Origin: CANMXU01 sp052030545
GTDB lineage: Bacteria > Pseudomonadota > Gammaproteobacteria > Enterobacterales > Alteromonadaceae
Assembly: GCF_052030545.1 (NCBI RefSeq)
Contig: NZ_JBPDIH010000005.1
Coordinates: 363,884 to 427,883 of the forward strand
DNA: 64,000 nucleotides
Direction: 5' to 3'
A program made the position numbers and the translations under genes. A model generated the notes under the pieces. That model had not been told where the DNA came from. It saw nothing but the letters and a program-made list of their open reading frames with translations, and ran no database searches. Shown here piece by piece: positions 1 to 9,768 of the stretch. Every line of letters starts with the position of its first letter. Position 1 is the first letter of the stretch.

Positions 1-397
1 TCTCAAGCATATTTGCAGGGTTAAATTTTTCAACCCGATGTGGCCAACCGTTGACATGAAACCAATCTGTCGCATCAATTCTTGATGGATGTCTCCCCGT
101 AAGGGCTGCATAACGTGATGGACTGCAAACTGGGTTGGCGGCATAACCATTAGTGAATTGAACCCCTTCCTTGGCTAACTGATCAATATTAGGGGTGTGA
201 TAAAAACTCTTTTCATTATATGCGGCTATATCTGAATAACCTAAATCATCAACCAGAATAAAAAGCACATTGGGTTTCTTATTCGGGTTATTTACTTTTT
301 CATCTCTATCAGTTGCGCTCATATTACAGGCAGACATGAGCAATACACAGGTTGCAATAGCGGTTACCTTGGGAATTGATAAGTAGTGACTAAACAT
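1..397 (-). CDS. Sulfatase (S1 type), N-terminal part, runs off the left edge
   Basis: Only the first about 132 residues are in the window. I translated them from the ATG at 395-397. They start with a lipoprotein signal (lipobox LMSAC, Cys24), then the sulfatase start with a paired-Asp metal site (VDDLGYSD, residues 49-56) and the formylglycine motif CSPSR with the modifiable Cys at 91. Family knowledge: S1 sulfatases hydrolyse sulfate esters using a formylglycine made from this Cys. The lipid anchor suggests action at the periplasmic or outer-membrane face. It is the outermost gene of a cluster with a fucosidase and other sulfatases, so sulfated fucan is the likely substrate; the exact linkage cannot be read from the sequence. 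Confidence 0.9.
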   Translation of the reverse strand, partial: MFSHYLSIPKVTAIATCVLLMSACNMSATDRDEKVNNPNKKPNVLFILVDDLGYSDIAAYNEKSFYHTPNIDQLAKEGVQFTNGYAANPVCSPSRYAALTGRHPSRIDATDWFHVNGWPHRVEKFNPANMLE

Positions 398-487
398 ATT
401 AAACCTTTTGTTAAGTTTGTTTTTTTAAACTATTTCGTGAATACTTTTGGGGTAATCTTTTAGATAATGAATAACTCTATAAAATAA

Positions 488-513
488 AGCTCAGCGCTAA
501 AAAACGCTGAGCT
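488..513 (-). terminator. Rho-independent terminator of the sugar permease gene
   Basis: A perfect 9-bp stem (AGCTCAGCG / CGCTGAGCT, 488-496 and 505-513) with an 8-base loop. On the minus strand it is followed by a T-rich run. It lies just past the permease stop codon. Confidence 0.8.
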
Positions 514-528
514 AAAATCTGAACTTAG

Positions 529-1953
529 TTAAACGTTGTATTTATTGTGCGCACGGTAGCCATAACAACAAATAACCACAAAACATAATAGCGGTAATAC
601 AAACGACGTTTGCACTGACGGTATGCCACTTAGCAGTTCACTACCATCAATCAACGTACCTTGAAGGGGTGGCATCAACGCGCCACCAACAATTGCCATA
701 ACCAAGCCCGCAGAAGCTAAACTTGCATCATCACCCATACCTTTTAAAGCGATACCATAAATAGTAGGAAACATAAGCGACATACACCCTGAAACACCTA
801 TTAAACAATATAGCCCTGTCATACCACCAATGAAAATCGTACCTAAGGTGAGGATAAAACCACCGGCAGCTAATATCATCAATAACTGGCCTGGGCGAAT
901 AAAAGCGAGTAAAAAAGTACAAACAAAGCGGCTGGTTAAAAATAGTCCCATGGCTACCATATTATATGACTGGGCATCGGCGGCGCTAAGCCCTACTGAC
1001 GTGATGCCGTAATGAATGATAAAAGTCCAGCACATAATTTGCGCACCAACATAAAATGCTTGGGCGACAACGCCTTCCAAATAGCATTTGTTAGCAAATA
1101 ACCGAGCAAAAGTCTCTTTTAACTCTTTTTTGGTTAACCGCTGATCATGCGAGATAGTTTGCGGTAGCTTACTGAACAAAAAAACGGCAAACAAAATGGC
1201 TACAACAATAGCTATTGCCACATACGGGCCTCTAATCGTCAATAAGTCAGCAGCTTGCATCGCCTGATGTGCTTGTGGACTATTAGTTGAAAAATCGACC
1301 AAGGCTTGCGTTAACTTACCGTCAACTTCTGATGGCAATAAATTAGCATATTCCGGATTAGCCGCTTTTTCTTTAGCTCTAAACTTTTCAACCTCAAGCT
1401 GACTAAGAATAAAACTCGAGGCGATAAACATGCCCGTTAACGAGCCAATAGGATTAAAAGCTTGCGCAAGATTTAATCGTTGTGTAGAAGTATCAGGGTG
1501 TCCCATAGATAAAATATACGGATTAGCGGTGGTTTCTAATAACGCTAAGCCACAGGTTAAAATCCACAACGCTGCTAGGAAGAAACCAAATTCCATATAA
1601 ATAGAAGCCGGTATAAACAATAATGCTCCCACTGCATAGAGAAATAATCCCAATAAAATTCCTGACTTATACGAATAGTTGCGAATAAAGATTGCCGCAG
1701 GAATCGCCATCACACCGTAACCTAAATAAAAGGCAAATTGCACTAAACTACTTTGGGCATTACTGATCAAGAAAATATCTTTAAAGGCCTTAACAAGTGG
1801 GTTTGTTACATCATTGGCAAATCCCCATAATGGAAATAAGGTAGCAACCAATAAAAAGGGAATAAGGTATTTAGACTCTATTATTTTTTCTTTTTTAGTT
1901 GGCGTATTTGTGGCAATTTCCACATCAGTTATATGATTTGCATTTGTGTTCAT
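529..1953 (-). CDS. fucP: FucP-type L-fucose/sugar:H+ symporter (MFS)
   Basis: Twelve-helix major facilitator of the FucP/GluP sugar family, 474 residues from the preferred start at 1953; E. coli FucP is 438. An in-frame ATG exists at 2025, but 1953 has a strong ribosome site (GAGGGG) five bases upstream. The two acidic residues essential in E. coli FucP (Asp46, Glu135) have counterparts here: Asp48 in FANDVTNPL and Glu140 in LETTANPY. It would bring free L-fucose or a related monosaccharide across the inner membrane after extracellular and periplasmic breakdown by the neighbouring fucosidase and sulfatases. No fucose catabolic genes are visible beside it. Substrate is inferred from family and context; other hexoses are possible. 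Confidence 0.85.
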   Translation of the reverse strand: MNTNANHITDVEIATNTPTKKEKIIESKYLIPFLLVATLFPLWGFANDVTNPLVKAFKDIFLISNAQSSLVQFAFYLGYGVMAIPAAIFIRNYSYKSGILLGLFLYAVGALLFIPASIYMEFGFFLAALWILTCGLALLETTANPYILSMGHPDTSTQRLNLAQAFNPIGSLTGMFIASSFILSQLEVEKFRAKEKAANPEYANLLPSEVDGKLTQALVDFSTNSPQAHQAMQAADLLTIRGPYVAIAIVVAILFAVFLFSKLPQTISHDQRLTKKELKETFARLFANKCYLEGVVAQAFYVGAQIMCWTFIIHYGITSVGLSAADAQSYNMVAMGLFLTSRFVCTFLLAFIRPGQLLMILAAGGFILTLGTIFIGGMTGLYCLIGVSGCMSLMFPTIYGIALKGMGDDASLASAGLVMAIVGGALMPPLQGTLIDGSELLSGIPSVQTSFVLPLLCFVVICCYGYRAHNKYNV

Positions 1954-2269
1954 AAACCCCTCGTTCTTGTTTTTATCAATAATGTATTTTTGTTTTGTTA
2001 TTTTCATGCGTACATTTAACAACATCTAACCACAAGACTAACACAACTCCATATATAAATAATAGCTTTCGCATATAAAAACAAAACAGAAGCTGAATAA
2101 TTGAATAAATTGAAGCTTGATAAGGGCTTATTGCTTACTAGGCAGGTTAATAGGAATAAGATGTGAATTAACAGTGAAAATAAAATAGCAAATTAAATCC
2201 GCGGCCTATGAATTTTACTCACAAAAAAGGGAGCATAAATGCTCCCTGTTTTTATTTTGTTAGTGAAAA
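1954..2269. other. Intergenic gap, permease promoter region
   Basis: AT-rich sequence upstream of the permease and downstream of the IclR gene. It must contain the permease promoter, but I could not assign convincing -35/-10 boxes. Apart from the hairpin at 2229-2246 I see no gene here. Confidence 0.5.
2229..2246. terminator. Bidirectional hairpin terminator after the IclR gene
   Basis: Perfect stem GGGAGCAT / ATGCTCCC with a two-base loop, flanked by six A on one side and a T-rich tract on the other, so it can serve either strand. It most likely ends the minus-strand IclR transcript. Confidence 0.75.
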
Positions 2270-3046
2270 CTAAAACTTACGAACAATTCCATAAGAAACA
2301 GCTTTTGAAATATCTTCAGCAGCAGTTTTTAATTCTTTAATAACACCTTCGATAGGCATTTCTTCTGGTATGCGTTTGATGTATGGGACTGTCAGTGTCG
2401 CAACAGCAACATCATTATCAATTATCGGAAACGATATATCAGTTACACCTTCGACAAAGGCACTCGGTGCTTTTAAATAACCTTGCTTAGCAACCTTCTT
2501 ACATTCTGAAAGGAAAATATTAACTTCTTCTTCGCTATGATGTTGCTTTAATAACGCGATCATTTTTTCTTTTTTAGCTGACGTTTGAAAAGCAAAAAGA
2601 ATTCGCCCAGACGCAGCAAAACATATAGGTCGTCGATAACCGATACGAACTGAATAAGAAAGATTACTTGGCGTTTCAACCCGAGCAATAACCACTATTT
2701 GCTCTTGAGATTCAACAGCAACATGGCAAGACATACTGGTTTTTTCAGCGAGTTCTCGCATGATCGGCTGAGCGTATTCCATAATATCTTTAATAGGCTC
2801 ATGCTCTGTTCCTAATTGAAGTAGCTTTCTGGTAACTTGATAGCCATCAACATCGTCATATTTTTCAATATAACCTCTTTGCTCGAGCACTAAGATCATC
2901 CGGTAAATTTCAGCATTAGATCGACCCAATTTTTCAGCAATTGCTGATGTGCTAATAGGAGTTGAGTCAGCCGAAAGTAACTCTAATACATCAAGTCCTT
3001 TTTCTAGTGCTGGCGCTGAATATTTTTTTGTTTCTTTTCCTGACAT
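2270..3046 (-). CDS. IclR-family transcriptional regulator
   Basis: 258 residues from the ATG at 3046, which has AAAGG eight bases upstream; a TTG seven codons earlier is less likely. The N-terminal winged helix (about residues 10-75: LEKGLDVLELL, the helix IAEKLGRSNAEIYRMILVLE, wing with RGYIEKYD) is followed by the IclR effector-binding domain (GYRRPICFAASGRILFAF; ISFPIIDNDVAVATLTVPYI). IclR proteins bind small metabolites and usually repress or activate catabolic genes. Lying beside a FucP-type permease, it plausibly controls fucose or sulfated-glycan use. The effector and operator are unknown. Confidence 0.9.
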   Translation of the reverse strand: MSGKETKKYSAPALEKGLDVLELLSADSTPISTSAIAEKLGRSNAEIYRMILVLEQRGYIEKYDDVDGYQVTRKLLQLGTEHEPIKDIMEYAQPIMRELAEKTSMSCHVAVESQEQIVVIARVETPSNLSYSVRIGYRRPICFAASGRILFAFQTSAKKEKMIALLKQHHSEEEVNIFLSECKKVAKQGYLKAPSAFVEGVTDISFPIIDNDVAVATLTVPYIKRIPEEMPIEGVIKELKTAAEDISKAVSYGIVRKF

Positions 3047-3440
3047 TTCGACAACCTTTAATACCAATTTAAAGAATAGATTTAAGTAACTTTAAAATTC
3101 AAATACAAAATCAAATGTTTTTCTATTTTAGATGGATTAGCATGAATGTCGATAAAAATATAATACTAAATTATAAAAATATTCTATGATACTTAATAGA
3201 ACACACGACAAACCATTGATTAAAAGAGAAAATAAAAAGTAAAACACCAAAAGACATCATTTTTTAATAAACAAAATGTTACTTATCAAGTATAAAAACT
3301 TGATCAAAGCAATATTAAAAATTAAATCATATTTAATTTTTTTAGAATCAAATACAAAATAAAGTCCTTTTAAAATGCTTGTAACCACAATAAAGCAAAA
3401 AAATTCATTAATGCTGCACACCGCCAATTTACGACAAAAA
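3047..3440. other. AT-rich intergenic gap with a 13-bp direct repeat
   Basis: No gene seen. The same 13-mer, TCAAATACAAAAT, occurs at 3099-3111 just upstream of the IclR start and again at 3348-3360. This could be a regulator site or chance in AT-rich DNA. Confidence 0.4.
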
Positions 3441-4634
3441 TCAAAAAGCGGCTAAATCTAGCGGCCAATTCATTTTCTCTGAAATCAATTGGGCCAGTTT
3501 TTTTGCATTAGCATGGTGTTGTGCTACACGAGGGTGCTTTTTGTAGCCATTAAAATCAAAAAATAAATACGTTATGTTTGCCTGCGGATCTATAGACTTA
3601 ATTTGATTAACCGCAGCGTTAATATAGTGGGGCCATTGTGAACCTTGTTGAGTTGCATTCATACTACCTAGAGCACACACGATGTAAGCTTTAGGGTATT
3701 TTCTACGAATGTTTTGAACAAAGTCGAAATAATGTTGAATAATTTCTTGTTCACTTGGTGGCACCGCAACATGCTTCTTTGATTTAACCAGCCAACTGTC
3801 GTTTTGCATTAAATTAATCACCACTACATGGGGTTGCCATATTGAAAAATCCCATAAGGTATCATTTATACCCACAGCAGACAGTTGATTAAAATATTCA
3901 GGCATAATGTAGTCAAACCAGCTATGCATCACCCCAATCCCGCTGTGAGATATTGAATGATGCTCAGCATTTAACATACGCGAGGCCATCGCTGCATAGG
4001 AAAGGTAATGATTCTTTTCTGAGACGTTTTGGTCAGGCAAATTATAAACAGCTTCATTCCCCATGCCAGAAGTAATTGAGTCACCATAAAATTCAATTTT
4101 ACGCGTTAACATGGGAGGTTTATTTAGTAGCTGTGCGGCGTTAATGTTGTCTTTTTGTTCTGCAGAAGAAGGGGTTAAGCCAAGAAAGTAACTACCACCT
4201 TCTGTGCCTTCTGTGCGCTTGAAAATTTCAACACTGTGCTCACCTTCTGTTAGGCCAGTTGCAATCGTATAAGTATGTAGACCTTTTTTTAAACCAATAA
4301 CCGTTGGAAAGCGGTTTTGCTCGTCAATGATAACGTTATAATAATTTTCGCCACGATCATCATCTATAGTTAGTGCTAATTCAGTGCCACTAAAACGCGC
4401 TTTAATACTTGAGCCTGGCCAAGTTAAATAGGGCCTTTTGGGATCTGAAAAATCAATGCGTCCTGTGTATTGGTAATTAGGATTATCCGCCGTATTCAGT
4501 GAACTTATTAACTTAATTAGCTCTGCTGAAGCTACAGTATTTGCATAAGTTAAGGCCATTACGGCCATAAAAAAGGTCGGTAAAATATTAAGAGTTAAGG
4601 TGGTTGAGAAAATAAAAGCTATGACTTTTTTCAT
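3441..4634 (-). CDS. Secreted two-domain SGNH carbohydrate esterase (CE2-like)
   Basis: 397 residues from the ATG at 4634, which has GGA seven bases upstream; another ATG lies four codons earlier. A signal peptide (residues 1 to about 36) is followed by a beta-sandwich domain (about 40-165) and an SGNH hydrolase domain with the nucleophile in FYGDSITSGMG (Ser186), a conserved Asn in NLMQNDSW and the catalytic His in the C-terminal HPRVAQHHANA segment. This jelly-roll plus SGNH layout is that of CE2 acetyl esterases, which deacetylate polysaccharides. In this cluster it would remove acetyl groups from a sulfated fucan so that sulfatases and the fucosidase can reach the chain. The substrate is inferred. 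Confidence 0.8.
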   Translation of the reverse strand: MKKVIAFIFSTTLTLNILPTFFMAVMALTYANTVASAELIKLISSLNTADNPNYQYTGRIDFSDPKRPYLTWPGSSIKARFSGTELALTIDDDRGENYYNVIIDEQNRFPTVIGLKKGLHTYTIATGLTEGEHSVEIFKRTEGTEGGSYFLGLTPSSAEQKDNINAAQLLNKPPMLTRKIEFYGDSITSGMGNEAVYNLPDQNVSEKNHYLSYAAMASRMLNAEHHSISHSGIGVMHSWFDYIMPEYFNQLSAVGINDTLWDFSIWQPHVVVINLMQNDSWLVKSKKHVAVPPSEQEIIQHYFDFVQNIRRKYPKAYIVCALGSMNATQQGSQWPHYINAAVNQIKSIDPQANITYLFFDFNGYKKHPRVAQHHANAKKLAQLISEKMNWPLDLAAF

Positions 4635-4749
4635 CAAATATTCCATAAGACGAATTGAAGATAATTTACGTGGTCTTAACGCTTTAACATTATGATGATG
4701 TTAAAGCTTATAGATCAACCAAATGGTTGTTCTATTAAAGGTAATCAAC

Positions 4750-4787
4750 AAGAGAGTTGCTCATAAAAAATAATTAGCAACCCTCTT
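4750..4787 (-). terminator. Hairpin downstream of the Asp-box lipoprotein gene
   Basis: Imperfect 12-bp stem (AAGAGAGTTGCT / AGCAACCCTCTT) with an A-rich loop, 17 bases past the stop codon. There is no clear T-run after it, so termination is only likely. Confidence 0.5.
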
Positions 4788-4803
4788 ATTATGAACACTA
4801 GCC

Positions 4804-7497
4804 CTACTTCAACCAACCTTGTTGACCATTAAGGTAAGCGACATACCAGCCACTGCCCCAACCTGAGGCCCATAAAACATTTTCATTATATGGATCAGGT
4901 TTAACATCAACAATTTTGTCATAATTGGCAAGATTATGGTTTATTTTCTTCCATGTACTTCCTGAGTCTTGAGAAAGATAAACACCAGGATTCATAAACT
5001 TATATGCCATGCTAACAGCTTGTCCTGGAACACTAATAACAATAAGTTTTGAATTTACCGGCGAGATTTCGGCTTGCCAAACAAAAGGCGCCTTAAATAT
5101 TTGCTGCCAAGTTACACCGTCATCTTTACTACGCCACACGCCACCTTCTTCGTATGAGCCATTTCTTCTGCCAGTACTGATAAGCATTTCTTTGGTATGT
5201 CGGTCAATAAAAACATTATTCACCGCTTTAATTACCGCTGGTATTTTCAACTTCTCCCAAGAACGGCCTTTGTTGATAGATTTATACAAACCACCGTTAT
5301 TGTCATTTAAAGCAGCATATAATATTTCAGGATCATCTGGGTGCATAATAATGCGTCTAACACTAGCACCTTTGTGAAAGCCATTATTACTTAATTCCCA
5401 GGTATACCCGCCATCAGAAGAACGATAAAAGCCGTAACCTCCTTTAGTTAATTTAGTACCGCGCCCGTTATGTATTTCAGAAACCCGCATATATGTCGCA
5501 CAAAAATACATGTTATCGGGGTTGACAGGATCAATAATGAGTGAATTTTGTGTCGCTACGTTTTGCCATGAACCGTTATCAGCTTCAAAAATAGTCGCTA
5601 TATTTTCCCATGTTTTACCGCCATCTTCTGATTTACGCAGTTTCCCTCGATGATTTTGACGCCAAGATAACGTGAAAAAAGTATTAGGTTTATGCGGATG
5701 TACGGCGACAGTAGAGATTGAATGAGCGCCATTTGGGTTTAATTGTCCTTCAAGTTGCTCAACCGCCACCGCATTTTTGTCGGGCCAATCACCAGCATCG
5801 GCAGTTTGCCATAAACCATGTTCACCGCTACTTAATAGCCTTCTATTTTTAATACCTGTTTCATGTAGCATAAAGCGCCCAGGTAGGTTACTTGCCCCTC
5901 GGCCAATCCACTTTTTACTGCCTGGAGATGTTTCAAAGTCATCAATTTGTTGCCAAGACTCACCTTTATCTGATGAAGTAATGGTCTGCTGATGAATGCC
6001 CGCAAATAATTCACCTTTAGCATTAATCGCTAATGTTCTATTACCCGAATACTCACCACCTCGATCCATATAACTTTGCATATGAGCAAATTTAACATTG
6101 GTGCCAAGTGCATTGCCTCGCGATTGCCAATAGCTAGCATCTTGCTTGCCTTTCCAATAACTCCCATGGCGCGCAACCGCTGTCCAAGATTTACCGCCAT
6201 CTAAGGTTCGCCATACATCACCATGACCAAAAGTAAAATCATGTTTTTTGTTATAGCTAACATAAACCTCTTCGCTATTAAGTGGGTTAACGACTATGCG
6301 ATTAAAAACAGGCAATAATTCACGCGGCAATTCTGTGAACTTATTTTTTGATTCAGCTTTTGATATACCAAACCAATGCCCAAGCGTACGATGAACACGC
6401 TCTAACGTATCTTCAAAGGTAATTTTAGTAAGATCAATAGCTAAATTCCCGGTGATACTTTTCCATGTTTTACCGCCGTTGGTACTTTTAAAAACACCAC
6501 CAATTGATTTTACCGAGTTACCTTCTGGTTGATAGACGGATTGTTCAACAAGATATAAGACAAACTCTTGAGTTTTGACATCATAAAATGACGTTAAATC
6601 TCTTGGTAGATTATGAGGTAACCCCGATATATTTTTATGCCAAGACTCACCGCCGTCATCACTTAACATCAAACCATGATTAGTCGCCATGATAATTTTT
6701 TGACTATCAGCGGGATGAACAATTATTTTAGCGACATCTAAAGTTTCAGGAAAATTCGCCGTAATTTTACGCCATGTTTGACCTTTATCTGTGGTTTTCC
6801 AGATATGTCCATAATCCGCATATTTGAAGTTAATACCATGCGGGTTGGCCGCAGACTTATGATTCGCTTTTACATTCCAAAAATCACCCGCACCGATATA
6901 CCAAACCTTATCATTATTAGGGTCAACCGCTAGCTCACTGTGACGTGTACCTTGCTGTTCGTAATACCAACCTTTTTTAAAAGCGTCCGGGTCATTTGGA
7001 TCAATATCGGTTTTTTGGTCATCTCGAATTAAGTCTTTAATTTTTGACCAAGACCTTCCCCTGTCTTTAGATTCATAAACCCAACCATTCCAATCAATCG
7101 CCATACCATAATCTGGATCTTGCATTGAAAATTCAATATCTAATACTCGTTTCATTTCAAGACCTAAACCATCTGGATCTTTTAATGAATGCCATGACTT
7201 CCCACCGTTCCACGTACCATAACTAACATGCATATCAGGGCCCATGAACATGACATCAGTATCAGTAGGATGAGGCCAGAACTCTTCGTTATATCCTGAC
7301 ATGCCAGGACCAAAATTGTTCCACTGTATTTCCTCGTCAGAAGGGTACTTCTCATTTTTAATCAGAGAAAAAAATTCTTCACTTTGTTTTAATTCAGGCA
7401 TTTCATTTGTTTCTTGATTGGTACAGGCACTAGTAGCAAGTATCAAGCAAAAAAATGAAACACTAGAAACCGCATTTAATTTCATATATGAACTCAT
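4804..7497 (-). CDS. Asp-box (BNR) beta-propeller lipoprotein, paralogue 1
   Basis: 897 residues; an alternative ATG four codons in (7485) fits the signal peptide equally well. Lipobox ATSAC places the lipid Cys at 25. At least a dozen Asp-box-like turns of the form G-x-[ST]-W recur through the whole protein (GGKSWHSL, RGRSWSKI, KGQTWRKI, GGESWHKN, GGKTWKSI, KGESWQQI, GGKTWENI, GYTWELS, GRSWEKL, GVTWQQI). That is enough for two beta-propellers in tandem, the plan of GH74 and sortilin/VPS10-like proteins. Automatic annotation would probably say sialidase or BNR repeat protein. No sialidase arginine triad or RIP motif was recognised, so I do not assign that activity. The setting suggests a glycan-binding or glycan-cleaving surface protein for sulfated fucan. 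A paralogue lies at 21109-23799. Confidence 0.85.
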   Translation of the reverse strand: MSSYMKLNAVSSVSFFCLILATSACTNQETNEMPELKQSEEFFSLIKNEKYPSDEEIQWNNFGPGMSGYNEEFWPHPTDTDVMFMGPDMHVSYGTWNGGKSWHSLKDPDGLGLEMKRVLDIEFSMQDPDYGMAIDWNGWVYESKDRGRSWSKIKDLIRDDQKTDIDPNDPDAFKKGWYYEQQGTRHSELAVDPNNDKVWYIGAGDFWNVKANHKSAANPHGINFKYADYGHIWKTTDKGQTWRKITANFPETLDVAKIIVHPADSQKIIMATNHGLMLSDDGGESWHKNISGLPHNLPRDLTSFYDVKTQEFVLYLVEQSVYQPEGNSVKSIGGVFKSTNGGKTWKSITGNLAIDLTKITFEDTLERVHRTLGHWFGISKAESKNKFTELPRELLPVFNRIVVNPLNSEEVYVSYNKKHDFTFGHGDVWRTLDGGKSWTAVARHGSYWKGKQDASYWQSRGNALGTNVKFAHMQSYMDRGGEYSGNRTLAINAKGELFAGIHQQTITSSDKGESWQQIDDFETSPGSKKWIGRGASNLPGRFMLHETGIKNRRLLSSGEHGLWQTADAGDWPDKNAVAVEQLEGQLNPNGAHSISTVAVHPHKPNTFFTLSWRQNHRGKLRKSEDGGKTWENIATIFEADNGSWQNVATQNSLIIDPVNPDNMYFCATYMRVSEIHNGRGTKLTKGGYGFYRSSDGGYTWELSNNGFHKGASVRRIIMHPDDPEILYAALNDNNGGLYKSINKGRSWEKLKIPAVIKAVNNVFIDRHTKEMLISTGRRNGSYEEGGVWRSKDDGVTWQQIFKAPFVWQAEISPVNSKLIVISVPGQAVSMAYKFMNPGVYLSQDSGSTWKKINHNLANYDKIVDVKPDPYNENVLWASGWGSGWYVAYLNGQQGWLK

Positions 7498-7715
7498 TGC
7501 ATTATATATAGATACGAAGATGATTTATCAGAATAGTCAATAAAGCAACAAATTTTACTCAGCCTTTACTTTAATTTACAAACTAAGCTCTGGTAAATAG
7601 TCTTGAATTGATACAACAAAGCCGTGGGTTATATTTGGGCACCTTAGCCTTTACAAAAGCTTTATAACTGCTTAGCCAGATACTATATGTTCGTCGTAAA
7701 CTCTCATCCAAATAT

Positions 7716-7743
7716 GCAGTGGTCAAGGATAGTTGACCACTGC
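7716..7743. terminator. 11-bp perfect inverted repeat at the end of an IS3 remnant
   Basis: GCAGTGGTCAA and TTGACCACTGC face each other across a six-base loop, overlapping the last codons of the transposase remnant. It may be the terminator of the old insertion sequence or part of its end. Confidence 0.5.
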
Positions 7744-8040
7744 GTTATAATGTAGCCCGTATCTTTGTTCTGATTCGTTTGCTGTCAAACCGCCTTTATG
7801 TTGATGCGGCCTGACTTGGCTGTAATAACCACTAATATATTTAGTAATATTAGTTTTCGCTTCACTAAAATTTCGATATTCTGTTGTTGGAACCCATTCC
7901 GTTTTTAAGCTTCTAAAAACGCTCCGTATGGGCATTATCTCAACAATTAACACTTTAGCTGTCATTCGCTATTTGGTGAATAGGACATTGTCCAACCAAT
8001 CGGTTTAAAGGCAAATAAATCAATAACCACACGTATGAAG
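7723..8040 (-). pseudogene. Decayed IS3-family transposase (OrfB) remnant
   Basis: Three frames must be joined to read it. About 7990-8033 gives VVIDLFAFKPIGWTMS, about 7930-7965 gives NC, a TGA stop, then DNAHTERF (intact elements have NCWDNAHTERFF), and 7723-7920 gives RSLKTEWVPTTEYRNF through GGLTANESEQRY. These are the consecutive C-terminal motifs of the IS3 OrfB integrase core. The DDE domain's start is missing, and two frameshifts plus a nonsense change make it dead. It abuts the 3' end of the fucosidase gene. Confidence 0.85.
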
Positions 8041-8062
8041 CTCACTCTCAGCCACACACGTT

Positions 8063-9661
8063 TTATGCGCCAGGGTCGTCATCTCCGCCAATGCCAATTT
8101 CAGATTCGGTAACAATATGAATCTTGTAACCAACAGCGAAGTCACTAGGAATCGACATTGGTTTTTCTATGATCAAAGCTTCATCTGTATGTTGCCAAGC
8201 AACCGGTTGATCACTGCCTAACATTTTAATCGAGGCGATGTGACCATCTAATAAGGTTAAGTTTTTAGCTAAAGTTTTAACTTCAATATCTTTTGTAGGC
8301 GCATCCATCACAAACATGAATAACGTATCGTCACCTTTTTTGGTAAAGCGAATGTCTTGCTGTTGATAGACTATTTTTTGCTTTTCAACTTTATGGCCGC
8401 CACCTTTAATACGTGTAGGCCCTTCCCCGAAAGCTTTCCACGGTCGAGTAGCATATATACCTTCACCATTAATCTTCAGCCAATCGCCCATAGCAATCAG
8501 CATGTCTTGCATTTCTTGCGGAATAGAACCGTCTGGGTTAGGTGGTACGTTTAGTAGCATCAAACCATTTTTAGAAACAATATCAACAAGAATATCTACA
8601 ATTTCGTTCGGTGAAACAAACTTGGCATCATGGCGATAAAACCATGCTCCAGGCGAGGTATCTGTCATCCAAAACTGTTCTTTGATTTTATTTGGCCTGC
8701 CACGTTCATAATCATGAACGCCAACTTCTGATGGAAAAGAGGTGTTTTTATAATTGATAACAACGTCTTTCCCCCACTCAAGTCCTTTGTTGTAGTAATA
8801 GGCGATAAATTTTTTGCGGTATTCTTCATCGAGTTCTTCAACCCACCAGTCGAACCAGACAACATCCGGTTGATAATTATCAACCACTTCTTTTAACTTG
8901 GCGTACCATTCGTCGTGAAAGCGTTTTGTCGGCTTAAAATCGATAATATCATGACGGTCGGTATATAAATCGGAGGTTTCTTCGGTGGCATCATAATTCC
9001 ACGCATTCGCGTAATATACCCACGTAAAGGCATGGTGGAACGATGTAATAAACTTCAAGTCTCTTTTTTCAATAGCCGTTTTAAGCTCGCCAGTAACGTC
9101 GATACCAGTAAAGTCTTTGACGTTCCAACGGGTTACTTCACTGTCCCACATCGCAAAATTGTCATGATGCATAGCAACTGGGCCAGCAAATTTTGCTCCT
9201 GATTTAGCAAATAACTCAGCCCATTCTTCTGCGTCAAACCCTGTTGGTTTAAATTTAGGAATAATGTCTTTATACCCGGCTTCAGACGGATGACCATGAG
9301 TTTCGCTATGATGTTTAAAAACGTGATTTTTCCAAGGTTTTCCACGTTTTAATTTAGGTTTGCCCGTAGACCAATCATAGTGCTCTTCCATATACATATT
9401 TATCCCGTACCAACCAACGCCGGGGTCTAAATTATCATTGGCAGTTGAAACCGGTCCCCAATGCGCATAAATACCTAACTTAGCATCTTGAAACCAATCG
9501 GGTTGTTCATTCACTCGGGCTAAGTCTTCCCATGACTCTTCATATTTTTTTATACCCGTTTGTTGCATATCAATAGCTGCCAAGTTCGTACTTGAACTTT
9601 GATTACACCCTGTTAATAACACCGAAGTAATAGCTACGCTTAGCGCTGAAATTTTTAACAT
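8063..9661 (-). CDS. Alpha-L-fucosidase, GH29 family, lipoprotein
   Basis: 532 residues with a lipoprotein signal (LLTGC, Cys19), then the GH29 catalytic barrel: WFQDAKLGIYAHWGP, FAGPVAMHHDNFAMWDS (His-His and Trp substrate contacts) and the nucleophile strand VVWFDWW with Asp271. A C-terminal beta-sandwich of about 120 residues follows (from about 400). GH29 enzymes release terminal alpha-L-fucose with retention of configuration. Lipid anchoring suggests periplasmic or outer-membrane action on oligosaccharides already trimmed by sulfatases. The released fucose would suit the FucP-type permease at 529-1953. The acid/base residue was not assigned because it differs between subfamilies. Confidence 0.93.
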   Translation of the reverse strand: MLKISALSVAITSVLLTGCNQSSSTNLAAIDMQQTGIKKYEESWEDLARVNEQPDWFQDAKLGIYAHWGPVSTANDNLDPGVGWYGINMYMEEHYDWSTGKPKLKRGKPWKNHVFKHHSETHGHPSEAGYKDIIPKFKPTGFDAEEWAELFAKSGAKFAGPVAMHHDNFAMWDSEVTRWNVKDFTGIDVTGELKTAIEKRDLKFITSFHHAFTWVYYANAWNYDATEETSDLYTDRHDIIDFKPTKRFHDEWYAKLKEVVDNYQPDVVWFDWWVEELDEEYRKKFIAYYYNKGLEWGKDVVINYKNTSFPSEVGVHDYERGRPNKIKEQFWMTDTSPGAWFYRHDAKFVSPNEIVDILVDIVSKNGLMLLNVPPNPDGSIPQEMQDMLIAMGDWLKINGEGIYATRPWKAFGEGPTRIKGGGHKVEKQKIVYQQQDIRFTKKGDDTLFMFVMDAPTKDIEVKTLAKNLTLLDGHIASIKMLGSDQPVAWQHTDEALIIEKPMSIPSDFAVGYKIHIVTESEIGIGGDDDPGA

Positions 9662-9768
9662 ATTAGTTCCTTTTAACTCAATTTTGTATATCTAAACCCT
9701 AACTGATTTGATTCAGCCAAGTGTTGTTTAAAACGTGCAACTTGTTCGTCTACGCAGGTTACTCTTCA

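Noticed and set aside
4804..7497. Calling the Asp-box proteins sialidases
   Set aside because: Asp-boxes are structural and occur in many propellers. No arginine triad or RIP motif was found, and no sialic-acid genes are nearby.
7723..8040. TGA in the transposase remnant as a programmed stop or selenocysteine
   Set aside because: It replaces the conserved Trp of NCWDNA and is accompanied by frameshifts, which is simple decay.
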